Positions 8,315 to 19,579 are shown, numbered from the stretch's first letter. The stretch is DNA of 26,275 nucleotides from CAZPMO01 sp964587515 (GCA_964587515.1 CAZPMO010000056.1:1-26275); one strand, 5' to 3'. Made by a program: numbers and translations. The notes: a model not told the origin generated them from the letters alone.

Positions 8315-8409
8315 CTAGGAATGCTTTCGGCCGCCCCTGATGCCGTCCCGCCCATGGCTTGCCTGCATCGGGCAATTCGCTTGTAATACGCGCGGCGGGG
8401 AGAACGGGT

Positions 8410-9552
8410 TTGTCGTTGCGATTCGGCGTTTTCGATCACATCGAACCTCTGGACGGGATATCCCTCAAGGACATGTACGATCTGCGGCTGATCCAGATCG
8501 AAGCGCTGGACAAAGCCGGGTTCTATGCCTACCACTTGGCGGAGCACCATTCCCCGGCGGTGCACAGCCTGGCGCCGTCGCAGAACGTATTTCTCGCCGC
8601 CGTGTCGCAAAAGACCGAGCAGTTGAGGTTCGGCCCCTGCGTTTACGTCCTCCCCCTGCACCATCCGCTGCGGCTGATCGAGGAGATCAGCATGCTCGAC
8701 CATATGAGCGGCGGGCGCATGGAAATCGGCGTTGGCCGGGGCGGCGTGATGGAAGCCTATTTCTGGGGGCAGGAAGCGGATTCCGACATCAACTTCGCGC
8801 GCTATCAGGAGACCCTGGATATCATCCGCAAGGGCCTGAACACCGAAGAGCTTACCCATGACGGCCAGTTCCACAGTTTCGACGCGCTGCCCATGCGGCT
8901 GCAGCCGATTCAGCGGCCCTATCCGCCGCTCTGGTACATGCGCAACGCCGAAACCGCCGCGCTGGAAGGCATGAATACCGTCATCGTCGGCACCCTGGAC
9001 AGCCTGCGGCGCGAGGTCGTCCACTATCGCAGGGTCTGGGCCGAAACCCATGGCGAGGGCGCGCCCACGGCGCAGGGACAGGAACCGAAGATCGGTCTCG
9101 TCGTGCACATGGTCGTGGACGAAACGGACGATGCGGCCATCAAGGCGGCGACGCCCGCGTGGGAGAAATATCGCTGGAACCTGGCCGCGCCCCGGCGCAT
9201 GGAGGCGGAGAAGCGCGGTCTCACCCAGTTCCAGGGTGAATCATCCACGCATTTCGGGTTTACCGGCGCCCGGCCCGATCATCTGCCCGGCCGCGAGATC
9301 AGACGGGATATCGACGCGGAGCTCGAACGCTTCGACACCCAGGCGAACAGCCAGGACCCGACGCGGCTCGGCGGCGTCGCGCTCGCCGGGTCGCCGGATT
9401 CGGTCCGGCGTTATATGGAGGAATATTTGGACACGGGCGCCAATTATTTCGTGTGCTCGTTCCAATGGGGCGACCTGTCGCACGAAACCGCCATGCGCTC
9501 CATCAGCCTGTTCACCGAGGAGATCATGCCGCGTTATGCGGCTGGGTCTTGA
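8410..9552 (+). CDS. LLM-class flavin-dependent oxidoreductase (long form)
   Basis: Second luciferase-like flavin monooxygenase/oxidoreductase, 380 residues from TTG at 8410. I chose this start because GGGGAGAA lies about six bases upstream and the protein then begins MSLRFGVFDHIE, directly at the first barrel strand. A longer reading from TTG 8359 adds 17 non-conserved residues. Landmarks are YHLAEHHSPAVHS, VYVLPLHHPLRLIEEISMLD and GGRMEIGVGRGG, followed by the YPPLWYMRN strand. The region around residues 260-310, rich in R/E, is a family insertion. It is not a close duplicate of the LLM gene at 7194-8174, so the pair probably acts on different substrates or steps. Its 3' end converges on hyuB with only 19 bases between the stops. 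Confidence 0.92.
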   Translation: MSLRFGVFDHIEPLDGISLKDMYDLRLIQIEALDKAGFYAYHLAEHHSPAVHSLAPSQNVFLAAVSQKTEQLRFGPCVYVLPLHHPLRLIEEISMLDHMSGGRMEIGVGRGGVMEAYFWGQEADSDINFARYQETLDIIRKGLNTEELTHDGQFHSFDALPMRLQPIQRPYPPLWYMRNAETAALEGMNTVIVGTLDSLRREVVHYRRVWAETHGEGAPTAQGQEPKIGLVVHMVVDETDDAAIKAATPAWEKYRWNLAAPRRMEAEKRGLTQFQGESSTHFGFTGARPDHLPGREIRRDIDAELERFDTQANSQDPTRLGGVALAGSPDSVRRYMEEYLDTGANYFVCSFQWGDLSHETAMRSISLFTEEIMPRYAAGS

Positions 9553-9571
9553 GACAATGTCTTAATCGGTT

Positions 9572-11308
9572 TCATTCCGTCTCTCGCCGCAGCTGTTTCC
9601 GGCGCGCTTCGCTGGCCTCGATATCGGGTTGCAAATCAACACCCGATAAAATGACGCCAAATTTTTCCTCGGCGAAGGCCGGGTCGATCTTTTCGTCGGC
9701 GACGTCGGCGGCCACCTGGCTCGGATCACGGCTCAAGGGATCGCCGTAACCGCCGCCGCCCGCCTGTTCATGACGGATCACATCGCCCGAATGAAGCGTA
9801 CGGGTCAATTTGCTCGGCAACTCTTCGGCGCGGCCGTCCGGATCCAGGACGTTGCGGCTGGGCGCCGCCCGACCGCCGCCAAACAGCCCATAGGGCGGGT
9901 TGTCGGCGCGGTCGGAGCGCAACTGCAATACAGCTTCTTTCGCCAAAAGGCGATACTGGCGCACCAGACCCAGACCGCCGCGATACGCGCCGACGCCGCA
10001 TGAATTCTCGCGCAGGCCATAGGCTTCGATGCGGATGGGATAACGCGCTTCCAGGGTTTCCACGGGCATGTTCGACATGTTCTGAGACGGATTGGTCACG
10101 CCTTCGATGCCGTCCTTGTTGGCGCGGCCGCCCCATGCGCCATTGATCATATCGACCAGAATAAAAGGCGTCTGACTGTCTTCTTCGTAGCCGCCAAAGC
10201 AAATCACCGTATTGCCGCCTTCGCCGGCCGCCATGACGCTGTCGGGGACGATTTCCGACATGGCGCCCAGTACCGTATCGACCACGCGGTACCCGGTAAG
10301 AGCGCGGGCCGCGACCGGGGCCGGCATCCGGGGGTTCAGAATGGATCCCTCCGGCGCGGTAATGGTGATGCAGCGATAGATACCGGCATTGTTCGGCACC
10401 TCGCGGCCCAGGGCGCAGCGAATGCCCAGGTAGGTCGAGGATTTGGTATAGGACAGCGTGCAGTTTATGGCCCCTTTAACCTGCGGCGACGAGCCGTCGA
10501 AATCCACCGTCAGATGGTCGTCCTGGACCTTGATGGCGCAGACGATCGGTATCGGGCCCTCGTCGAAACCATCGTCGTCAATGTAATCCGTGAAACGGTA
10601 GAGCCCGTTGGGCCAGGCCCGGATCGCCTGACGGGTCATCCGCTCGCCATAATCCAACAGGGCGTTGAAATAATGCGCCATGACGTCGACGCCATGTTTA
10701 TTTAGAAGTTTCACAAAGGCCCGCTCACCGACGCCGCATGTCGCCAACTGCGCCTGCAAATCGCCAATTACCATGTCGGGCAGGCGCACATTTTTCCGGA
10801 TCAGGGCGAAAAGCGAGCCGTCCGCCCGACCGGCGTCGTACAACTTCAACGGCGGGATCCGCAGTCCTTCCTGGAATATCTCGGTCGAATCCGAGGCGTT
10901 CGATCCGGGAACCCGGCCGCCCACGTCGCCATGATGGGCGATGACCACGGAAAATCCGCGCAATGCATCGTCATGAAAAATCGGTTTGAACATGAATATG
11001 TCGGGTAGATGCATGCCGCCCGCGTATGGGTCGTTCAGGATGATGACGTCGCCTGGCGCTAAATCATCGCCGAATTCATCCATGACCGTGACCATGGCGT
11101 CCGGGACAGCGCCCAAGTGCAAAGCAACCGTCTTGGCCTGCGCCAGAATCCGTCCCTTGGCGTCGCAGATGGTGGCGGAATAATCCAGGACATCGCGCAC
11201 GATGGGCGATCGCGCGGTGCGCATCATCGTGTAAGCCATGTCGTCGACGATCGTATCCAGGCCGTTCTTAATCACCGCGAAGGTGATGGGATCAGTGTTC
11301 TCAGCCAT
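9572..11308 (-). CDS. hyuB: Hydantoinase B / 5-oxoprolinase-type subunit
   Basis: HyuB-family subunit of an ATP-dependent cyclic-amide hydrolase (N-methylhydantoinase, 5-oxoprolinase or related carboxylase). The 578 residues cover the whole family length. Typical motifs include DYSATICDAKGRILAQ, GDVIILNDPYAGGMHLPD, VIAHHGDVGG, FDGSSPQVKGAINC and the glycine-rich end QAGGGGYGDPLSRDP. The start ATG (11308-11306) lies three bases after the hyuA stop codon, so the two are translated together. The substrate of HyuAB pairs cannot be inferred from sequence alone; hydantoins, 5-oxoproline and small ketones (acetone/acetophenone carboxylase relatives) are all in the superfamily. Confidence 0.94.
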   Translation of the reverse strand: MAENTDPITFAVIKNGLDTIVDDMAYTMMRTARSPIVRDVLDYSATICDAKGRILAQAKTVALHLGAVPDAMVTVMDEFGDDLAPGDVIILNDPYAGGMHLPDIFMFKPIFHDDALRGFSVVIAHHGDVGGRVPGSNASDSTEIFQEGLRIPPLKLYDAGRADGSLFALIRKNVRLPDMVIGDLQAQLATCGVGERAFVKLLNKHGVDVMAHYFNALLDYGERMTRQAIRAWPNGLYRFTDYIDDDGFDEGPIPIVCAIKVQDDHLTVDFDGSSPQVKGAINCTLSYTKSSTYLGIRCALGREVPNNAGIYRCITITAPEGSILNPRMPAPVAARALTGYRVVDTVLGAMSEIVPDSVMAAGEGGNTVICFGGYEEDSQTPFILVDMINGAWGGRANKDGIEGVTNPSQNMSNMPVETLEARYPIRIEAYGLRENSCGVGAYRGGLGLVRQYRLLAKEAVLQLRSDRADNPPYGLFGGGRAAPSRNVLDPDGRAEELPSKLTRTLHSGDVIRHEQAGGGGYGDPLSRDPSQVAADVADEKIDPAFAEEKFGVILSGVDLQPDIEASEARRKQLRRETE

Positions 11309-11311
11309 TAC

Positions 11312-13450
11312 TCAGTCCCGGTTCCCCATCATGTCGGTTCCCCCCAACAGATCGATCAACAATGTCCCAAGGTCGTCGCCCGTGACCCGGGCACCGGGAG
11401 GCACGACGACGGTGCTATCGGCGCTTTCAAGGATCAGGGGGCCGGTCCCGTCGCCGACAAGTTCATGCCGGTCCAGAATGGCCGTTTGCCGCCAGCCCAG
11501 GTCACGGCCGAAATAGACCTGCCGGTCCCCGGCCTTCGTTTCCATCTCTCCGCCATCTTGAGTCCCGCGATCGTCGGCGCCGGTCAGGGAGCGAAAATCC
11601 AGTTTTCCGGGCCGCACGCCACGGGCCAGCAGCCTCAGGTTCACCACCGCGACCGCGTCGTCGGCGACATATTGATACATGGCCTCGTAGGCGGCCAGGA
11701 ACCGCTGGCGTAGCCACGAAATATCCGCCTCGAGAACAGGGTCCGGCAATAACACGGGCAGCTCCGAATCCTGGCCGTCGAAACACATTTCAAGACTGAA
11801 CGCGAACCGCATCTGTTCAGCGGCGAAATTTTCCTCCCGCAAGGCCGCTTCGGCCTGTCCCCGCATGCGCGCCACCGCGCTCTCCAGCACCGCCATGTCG
11901 AGATCCGCCAACAGGCCGGGCATGGCGGTCACGAAATGCCGCTCCACGTCGCCCGTCAGCATGCCCAGCGCGGTAAAAACCCCCGGCATCATCGGCAGCA
12001 TCACCCGGGTGATATCCAGGCTGTGGGCCAGATCGCAGGCATGCACGGGCCCGCTGCCGCCGAACGCCGTCAGGGTGAAATCGCGTGGATCGATGCCGCG
12101 CTCGACGCTGACGGCGCGGATAGCCCGGGCCATGTTGGCGTTGGCCACCTCGCGCACGCCGAAGGCCGCCTCTTCCAGCGACAGGCCCAGGGGTCGCGCC
12201 AGGTCGCGTTCGATCACCACGCGCGCCCTGTCAAGGTCGAGACGCAAATCGCCGCCGGCCAGGCTTTCCGGCAAATAGCCGAGCACCAAATTGGCGTCGC
12301 TCACCGTCGGCCGGTCGCCACCCAGGCCGTAACACGCCGGTCCCGGATCGGCGCCGGCGGAAACCGGGCCGACATGCAACAGGCCGCCATCGTCGATCCA
12401 GGCAACCGACCCGCCGCCGCTGCCGACCTCGGCGACATCCACCGTCGGCACCCGCATCATATAGCCCCCGGCCTTGATGAACCGGGCCGGCATGGATATG
12501 CCGGCGCGGAATTCATATTCGCTGGCGCGGGAAATTTCACCGTTCTGCACCAGCGAGGCCGAGGCCGTCGTGCCGCCCATGTCGAACACCACGATATCCT
12601 TCTCGTTCCCCGCCTGGCCCAGCCGGGCCGCGCCGACCACGCCGGCCGACCGGCCCGACGAAATGAAAAACACCGGCTTTTCCTGGGCCGTTCGGGCCGC
12701 GGCCAGACCGCCATTCGAATCGCTGACCAGCAAGGGCGCGGTGACGCCCATGGAAATCAGGCCCTCGCCCAGGCGTCGCAAGTAGGATTGCAGGATCGGC
12801 AGCACGAAAGCATTTACCACCGCGGTGGAGGTCCGCTCATATTCCCGCATTTCGGCGAGCACCGAGACCGAAGCGGTAATCGCCAGGTCGGGAAAGCTTT
12901 CGCGCAGCACGGTTTCGGCGCGGTGTTCATGGGCGGGGTTGCGGAAACTGTTGATGAAACAGATGGCGACGGATTCCACGCCCGCCGCCGCCAGACTTGC
13001 CCCGACGCCACGCAATTCGGCTTCATCGAGCGGCGCCACGACGGAGCCGTCGGCCGCGATACGTTCCGACACTTCGCGGCGCAATCGGCGTGGTACCAGT
13101 GGAACCGGTTTATCCCATTGAAGATCGAACATGTCGGGCGTGCGCACACGGCCGATTTCCAGCACGTCACGAAAACCCCTGGTCGTGATAAGGCCGGTAC
13201 AGGCGCCGCGCTTCTGCAACAAGGCGTTGGATCCGACCGTGGTGCCGTGCAAAATCTCGACCAGATCTCCGGGTTGCAAACCGGCGCGCCGTAACAGGTC
13301 GGCAATTCCGTCGAGCACCGCGACCTCCGGCCGTTCCGGCGTCGACGCGCGCTTGTCGATCAAGGTTTTCCCACGACCATCGCTTAACACCAGATCGGTA
13401 AAGGTGCCGCCAATATCGGCCCCGATACGCGGGCCGCTAACCATTCCCAT
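11312..13450 (-). CDS. hyuA: Hydantoinase A / 5-oxoprolinase-type ATP-binding subunit
   Basis: HyuA-family subunit, 712 residues, with an actin-like ATPase core. The N-terminal domain carries GADIGGTFTDLVLSD (residues about 10-24) and HGTTVGSNALLQKRG. The central hydantoinase A domain has VFDMGGTTASASLV and a glycine-rich phosphate loop (EVGSGGGSVAWIDDGG). The C-terminal beta-rich domain ends near the stop at 11312-11314. Together with HyuB it should couple ATP hydrolysis to opening of a cyclic amide or to a related carboxylation. Two in-frame ATG codons two codons apart (13450 and 13444) share one GGGGAG site. Spacing is 3 bases to the first and 9 to the second, so translation may begin at residue 3. 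First gene of a two-gene operon on the minus strand. Confidence 0.94.
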   Translation of the reverse strand: MGMVSGPRIGADIGGTFTDLVLSDGRGKTLIDKRASTPERPEVAVLDGIADLLRRAGLQPGDLVEILHGTTVGSNALLQKRGACTGLITTRGFRDVLEIGRVRTPDMFDLQWDKPVPLVPRRLRREVSERIAADGSVVAPLDEAELRGVGASLAAAGVESVAICFINSFRNPAHEHRAETVLRESFPDLAITASVSVLAEMREYERTSTAVVNAFVLPILQSYLRRLGEGLISMGVTAPLLVSDSNGGLAAARTAQEKPVFFISSGRSAGVVGAARLGQAGNEKDIVVFDMGGTTASASLVQNGEISRASEYEFRAGISMPARFIKAGGYMMRVPTVDVAEVGSGGGSVAWIDDGGLLHVGPVSAGADPGPACYGLGGDRPTVSDANLVLGYLPESLAGGDLRLDLDRARVVIERDLARPLGLSLEEAAFGVREVANANMARAIRAVSVERGIDPRDFTLTAFGGSGPVHACDLAHSLDITRVMLPMMPGVFTALGMLTGDVERHFVTAMPGLLADLDMAVLESAVARMRGQAEAALREENFAAEQMRFAFSLEMCFDGQDSELPVLLPDPVLEADISWLRQRFLAAYEAMYQYVADDAVAVVNLRLLARGVRPGKLDFRSLTGADDRGTQDGGEMETKAGDRQVYFGRDLGWRQTAILDRHELVGDGTGPLILESADSTVVVPPGARVTGDDLGTLLIDLLGGTDMMGNRD

Positions 13451-13657
13451 ACGCTCCCCGTCGGCAAGAATTTCTGCTGGCGAAAGAGTAGCAGGAAAAC
13501 CGGTCCCGGTTCAGATTCGTGACGCGAGTGATTTGAACCCACGCCCATAAAATACGTACTCCAAATCGCGCGTTTTGCCGGGCCGGCCCTTGATATTGCG
13601 GGTATGACCGATTAAGTTCTGCTCAATAATTGTGCAGTGTATAGAGATGCCTAAAAA
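13451..13657. promoter_or_regulatory. Divergent intergenic region between hyuA and the dusB-ntr operon
   Basis: This 207-base spacer must contain the promoter of the dusB-ntrBC operon and the hyuAB promoter. It turns clearly AT-rich from about 13590 to 13657. TTGATA at 13590-13595 could be a -35 element, but no good -10 is seen at the right distance. The dusB ATG has only a purine-poor, A-rich leader (CTAAAAA). I found no IHF, NtrC or sigma-54 site that I could defend. Confidence 0.35.
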
Positions 13658-14647
13658 ATGACCATTCATGTGGGCCCGGTCGCCATCGATGATCCCGTGA
13701 TCCTGGCGCCGCTGTCGGGGATCAGCGATCTGCCGTTTCGGCGGCTGGTGAAATCCTATGGCGCGGGGTTGGTGGTGTCGGAGATGATCGCCAGCGAGGC
13801 GATGATCCGCAAGAACCGCAAGACCCTGAAAATGGCCAGTAATTGCGCCGAGGAATTTCCGATGGCGGTGCAGCTTGCCGGCTATGAGCCGTCGGTGATG
13901 GCGGAGGCGGCGAAGCTGAACGCCGATCGCGGCGCGGCGATCATCGACATCAACATGGGCTGTCCCGTAAAAAAGGTCGTCAAGCGCATGAGCGGCTCGG
14001 CCCTGATGCGCGACCTCGATCACGCGCGGCGCATGATCGAGGCCACCGTGAACGCGGTCCCGTTGCCGGTGACGCTGAAAATGCGCACCGGCTGGGACGA
14101 TGACAGCCGCAACGCGCCGGAGCTTGCCCGCATCGCCGAGGATGCTGGTGTGCAGATGATTACGGTGCACGGCCGCACCCGCTGCCAGATGTTCCAGGGC
14201 CGCGCCGACTGGGAATTTATCCGAGAGGTGAAGGAGACGGTGAAGGTGCCGGTGATCGCCAATGGCGACGTCCGCACGCTCGACGATGTTTCCGCCATCC
14301 TCGCGGCGTCGGGCGCCGACGGGGTGATGATCGGTCGCGGTGCCATGGGCCGGCCGTGGCTGCTGCGCCAGGCGATTCATTTCCTGAAGACCGGCGAACG
14401 GCTGCCCGATCCGTCGGTGCGCGAACAGCACCGTGTGGCGAAATCCCATTTCGACGAGATGGTCGAGCATTATGGTCCCGATGTCGGCGTTCGCGCGGCG
14501 CGCAAGCATATCGGCTGGACCAGCAAGGGCTTGCGCGGCGGCGCGGCGTTTCGCGCCGAGGTCAACCAGGTCAAGGATGCGGACGAGGTCCGCGCCGTGA
14601 TCGACCGTTTCTATGGACCGCTCGCCGAACAGCAGGAAGCGGCATGA
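13658..14647 (+). CDS. dusB: tRNA-dihydrouridine synthase B
   Basis: FMN-dependent enzyme reducing uridine to dihydrouridine in the tRNA D-loop; also known as NifR3 in nitrogen-regulation operons. The 329 residues form a TIM barrel starting with VILAPLSGISDLPFRRL. The catalytic cysteine C102 is in the signature DINMGCPVKKV. KMRTGWDDDS, TVHGRTRCQMFQG and ANGDVRT/IGRGAMGRPWL complete the FMN-binding barrel, followed by the helical tRNA-binding tail. The stop overlaps the ntrB start by four bases (ATGA at 14644-14647). This is the usual first gene of the ntrBC operon in alphaproteobacteria, although the enzymatic link to nitrogen control is unclear. Confidence 0.96.
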   Translation: MTIHVGPVAIDDPVILAPLSGISDLPFRRLVKSYGAGLVVSEMIASEAMIRKNRKTLKMASNCAEEFPMAVQLAGYEPSVMAEAAKLNADRGAAIIDINMGCPVKKVVKRMSGSALMRDLDHARRMIEATVNAVPLPVTLKMRTGWDDDSRNAPELARIAEDAGVQMITVHGRTRCQMFQGRADWEFIREVKETVKVPVIANGDVRTLDDVSAILAASGADGVMIGRGAMGRPWLLRQAIHFLKTGERLPDPSVREQHRVAKSHFDEMVEHYGPDVGVRAARKHIGWTSKGLRGGAAFRAEVNQVKDADEVRAVIDRFYGPLAEQQEAA

Positions 14648-15815
14648 ATTCCACCATCGCCCCGCCGCGCGCCCGGCAAGCGACCGGTCCCGCCGGCTTG
14701 GGAGAAGCGGTAGGGGGAGACGCGCTCGGGGTGCTCGCCGCGTTGCCGTTTCCGGTGCTGGTGGTCGGCGCCGACGACCGGGTCGATTACGTCAACGCCG
14801 CCGCCGAACAGTTCTTCGGCCACGGCGCGTCCGTTCTGAGAGACGCGCCGTTGACGGGGGTCATTCCCGTCGACAGTCCGATTTCGTCGCTGGTGCTTCA
14901 GGTCCGCGCGACCGGCGCCAGCATCGCCGAATATGACGCGACGCTGGAACTGTGGAACGTGGGGCAGGGCGGCCGGCGCGGCACCAAGCGGCTGACCGTT
15001 CAGGCCGCGCCGTTCGGGGAAAGCGGCGACGCGGTGGTGCTGTCGTTTCAGGAAAAATCCATAGCCGACGGCATTGACCGGCGTCTGCTGCACCGCGATT
15101 CGGCGCGGTCGGTGACCGCGCTGGCGGCGATGCTGGCCCATGAGGTGAAGAACCCGCTCTCCGGAATCCGGGGCGCGGCGCAGCTTCTGGAACAGACCGT
15201 GGGTGAGGACGACCGCCAGTTTACCCGCCTGATTTGCGACGAATCCGACCGCATCTGCGCGCTGGTCGACCGTATGGCGATCTTTTCGGAGAACCCGACC
15301 TTGGAGCGCGCGGCGGTGAATATCCATGAGATCCTCGAACGCGCTCGAGACATCGCGGCCGCAGGGTTCGCGCGCCACCTGCGTTTCGTCGAAAATTACG
15401 ACCCGTCCCTGCCGCCGGTCCATGGCGATCGCGACCAGCTCATCCAGATATTCCTGAACCTGGTGAAGAACGCGGCCGAGGCCGCGCCCGACGTTGGCGG
15501 CGAGATCGTTCTCACCACCGCCTTCCGGCACGGCGTCCGGCTGGCGCTGCCCGGCGGCGAACGCCGGGTCCAGTTGCCGCTCTGGGTGAGCGTTGGCGAT
15601 AACGGTCCGGGTATTCCCGCCGAGATCGCCGGCAATCTGTTTGATCCGTTCGTTACGACGAAAACCAACGGCTCGGGGCTGGGGCTTGCGCTGGTCGCCA
15701 AGCTGATCGGCGATCACGGCGGCACGATCGAATTCGACAGCGAGCCCGGCCAGACATCGTTCCACGTCATGCTGCCCATGAGCGACGGCGATCGCTCAAC
15801 GCCGGGAGACGGCGA

Positions 15816-15819
<4 letters not shown>
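14644..15819 (+). CDS. ntrB: Nitrogen regulation sensor histidine kinase NtrB
   Basis: Cytosolic sensor kinase/phosphatase that, under PII protein control, sets phosphorylation of NtrC according to nitrogen status. The 391 residues lack membrane segments. A PAS domain covers about residues 28-135 (FPVLVVGADDRVDYVN). The HisKA domain carries H166 in MLAHEVKNPLSGIRGAAQLL. The HATPase domain (about 255-385) shows the N box LNLVKNAAEA, the G1 box DNGPGIP and the G2 box GSGLGLALV. Start and stop both sit in ATGA overlaps, with dusB upstream and ntrC downstream, indicating coupled translation and a fixed NtrB:NtrC ratio. Confidence 0.96.
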
Positions 15820-17255
<1,436 letters not shown>

Positions 17256-17317
17256 CGCCGCGATTGGCGCCCTGTCGAAGGCCGCGAGGCGTTCGGCGCA
17301 GCGGGGTTTAACATCGG

Positions 17318-19579
17318 ATGACTGGCGATATCGCCACCGTCGAAAACGGGTATTCAGCCCGCTTCACCCAATGGGCTGGCCGGATCGGTCTTGGGCGCAA
17401 ACTCGCCGTTGCGCTCGCGATCGCCTCGCTGGGGTCCGCGTTGGCGACCTATGCGGCGCTGACCGGGTCCTCGCCGTTCGGCACCGATACCGCGACGATC
17501 CTGATCCTGCTCAATATCGACCTGGTCCTGTTTCTGCTGCTGTGCGCGGTGGTGGCGCGCCGCCTGGTGGCGATCTGGATCGAACGTCGCCGGGGCTCGG
17601 TGGGCTCGCGGCTGCACACGCGCCTGGTGTTCTGGTTCAGTCTCGTCGCGCTGACCCCGGCGATCATCGTTTCAATATTTTCGGCGATGTTTTTCAGTTT
17701 CGGCATGCAGGCCTGGTTCAGCGATCAGGTGCGCACAGCGGTCAGTGAATCCCATCTTGTCGCGCTCGCTTATCTGCGTGAGCACCAGCAGGTGATCCGT
17801 GGCGACGCCCTGGCCATGGCGCGCGACGTTAATCGCGCCGCGCCGCGGCTGTGGGGCAATGTTGATTCGTTCAATCGCTTTCTCGCGGCGCAGGGGACGA
17901 TCAGAAACCTCAGCGAAGCCTATGTATTCGATGGGAGCGGCCGCGTGCACGCCCGCTGGAATCTGAGTTTCGTCCTGGACCGTGATCCGGTGCCGTTCCG
18001 CTCGCTGGAGCGCGCCCGAAGCGGCGAACTGGTGGTGCTGACCAGCGAGGCCGACGACAGGCTGCGGGCGATCGTGAAGCTGGAAGGCGTCGTCGATACG
18101 TTTCTCTATGTCGGGCGCTATGTGGAGCCGCGCGTGCTGAATTACATCGACAAGACCCGGCGCGCGGTCAACCAATACAAAACCATAGAGGGACAACGCT
18201 CCACCATCGAGATTACCTTTGCGATGGTCTTCGTGCTGGTGGCGCTGCTGCTGCTGATGGCGGCGATCTGGGTGGGGTTGTCCTTTGCGACGCGACTGGT
18301 GCGACCGATAACCTCGCTCGCCAACGCGGCCGAGAAGGTGCGCTCCGGCGATCTCAGCGCGCGCGTGCCGGAAGGCGATGCGAGTGACGAAATCGGCTCG
18401 CTCAGCCGCGCCTTCAACCGTATGACGGGTCAGATCGAGGCGCAGCGCGGCGAACTGGTCGAGGCCAACCGCCAGCTCGAGGCGCGTCGTCATTTCATGG
18501 AAACGGTCCTGACCGGCGTCTCCGCCGGTGTGGTGGGGCTCGACGCGGACGGCCGCGTCAATCTGCCAAACCGAACCGCTTCCGATCTGCTGTCCACGGA
18601 ACTCGAGGGCGGCATAGGTGAGAAGCTGCGCGACATCGCGCCCGAAATGTCGGCCTTGCTCGATGAGGCGGATCGTTGGCCCGACCGGATGGCCGAAGCC
18701 CAGATCAATATCGAACGCGACGGCCGTACCCGGACGCTGCTGGTTCGCATTGTCGCCGACCGCACGAAACAGGGTATCAACGGGTTCGTGGTGACCTTCG
18801 ATGACGTCACCGCGCTGCTGTCGGCCCAGCGCAAGGCGGCGTGGTCCGACATCGCGCGACGCATCGCCCATGAGATAAAGAATCCGCTGACCCCGATCCA
18901 GCTTTCCGCCGAACGGCTGCGCCGCAAATATCTGAAGGAAATTACCACCGATCCCGAAAGTTTCTCGATCTGCACCGACACGATCGTCCGGCATGTGGAG
19001 GATATCGGTCGGATGGTCGATGAATTCTCCTCTTTCGCCCGGATGCCGGCACCCGAGATGGCGCCCGGTGAACTGACGGCGCTGTGCCGGCGGGAAATTG
19101 CCCTGCAACGGGCCGCGCATCCGGAAATCGACTTCGTTGATGGGATTCCCGATCACGAGGTGAGCGCGATTTGCGATGGAGGACAGATCGGCCAGGCGCT
19201 GACCAACCTGCTGCAGAACGCCGCCGAGTCAATCGAGGGGCGCGATGCGCCCGACGGCGGCGAGGCGCTGGAGCCCGGGCGTATCGTGGTCTCGGTCGAA
19301 CTCGGCGAAGGACTGGCGCTGATCGAGGTCTCCGACAACGGGCGCGGCTTGCCCCGAAAGGAGCGCGACAGGCTCACAGAGCCTTACGTGACGACGCGCG
19401 AAAAAGGAACCGGGCTGGGGCTCGCGATCGTGCGCAAGATCATGGAAGACCATGGCGGCGCGCTGCAACTGGCGGACAATGACGAGGGCGGCGCCAGCGT
19501 CCGGTTGATCCTGCCGACGGGGGAAGGCGAGGCGGCATCCGCCACATCGACCAGGGAGATGGCCGGCCATGGCATTTGA
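17318..19579 (+). CDS. ntrY: Membrane sensor histidine kinase NtrY
   Basis: Inner-membrane sensor kinase of the NtrYX system, linked in other alphaproteobacteria to nitrogen, redox and envelope control. The 753 residues contain three N-terminal membrane helices (about 28-48, 58-82 and 102-130). A periplasmic sensory region (about 131-298) and a fourth helix (about 299-325) follow. A HAMP linker (RLVRPITSLANAAEKV), a PAS domain (about 390-495) and the kinase core complete the protein. The phospho-acceptor is H518 in RRIAHEIKNPLTPIQLSAER. The ATPase part has NLLQNAAES, DNGRGLP and GTGLGLAIV. The stop overlaps ntrX by 11 bases (19569-19579), so the pair is translationally coupled. Confidence 0.96.
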   Translation: MTGDIATVENGYSARFTQWAGRIGLGRKLAVALAIASLGSALATYAALTGSSPFGTDTATILILLNIDLVLFLLLCAVVARRLVAIWIERRRGSVGSRLHTRLVFWFSLVALTPAIIVSIFSAMFFSFGMQAWFSDQVRTAVSESHLVALAYLREHQQVIRGDALAMARDVNRAAPRLWGNVDSFNRFLAAQGTIRNLSEAYVFDGSGRVHARWNLSFVLDRDPVPFRSLERARSGELVVLTSEADDRLRAIVKLEGVVDTFLYVGRYVEPRVLNYIDKTRRAVNQYKTIEGQRSTIEITFAMVFVLVALLLLMAAIWVGLSFATRLVRPITSLANAAEKVRSGDLSARVPEGDASDEIGSLSRAFNRMTGQIEAQRGELVEANRQLEARRHFMETVLTGVSAGVVGLDADGRVNLPNRTASDLLSTELEGGIGEKLRDIAPEMSALLDEADRWPDRMAEAQINIERDGRTRTLLVRIVADRTKQGINGFVVTFDDVTALLSAQRKAAWSDIARRIAHEIKNPLTPIQLSAERLRRKYLKEITTDPESFSICTDTIVRHVEDIGRMVDEFSSFARMPAPEMAPGELTALCRREIALQRAAHPEIDFVDGIPDHEVSAICDGGQIGQALTNLLQNAAESIEGRDAPDGGEALEPGRIVVSVELGEGLALIEVSDNGRGLPRKERDRLTEPYVTTREKGTGLGLAIVRKIMEDHGGALQLADNDEGGASVRLILPTGEGEAASATSTREMAGHGI

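Noticed and set aside
7242..8318. Plus-strand open frame reaching into the inverted repeat, ending HPEEGRRPVSKD
   Set aside because: It is antisense to the LLM gene, and its tail is only the translation of the palindromic repeat.
8359..8409. Upstream TTG extension of the second LLM gene
   Set aside because: The extra 17 residues are unlike family N-termini, while TTG 8410 has a good GGGGAGAA site and starts at the first barrel strand.
13590..13645. Promoter for dusB built from TTGATA and TATAGA (13640-13645)
   Set aside because: The distance between them (44 bases) is wrong, and neither has a partner element at 16-18 bases.
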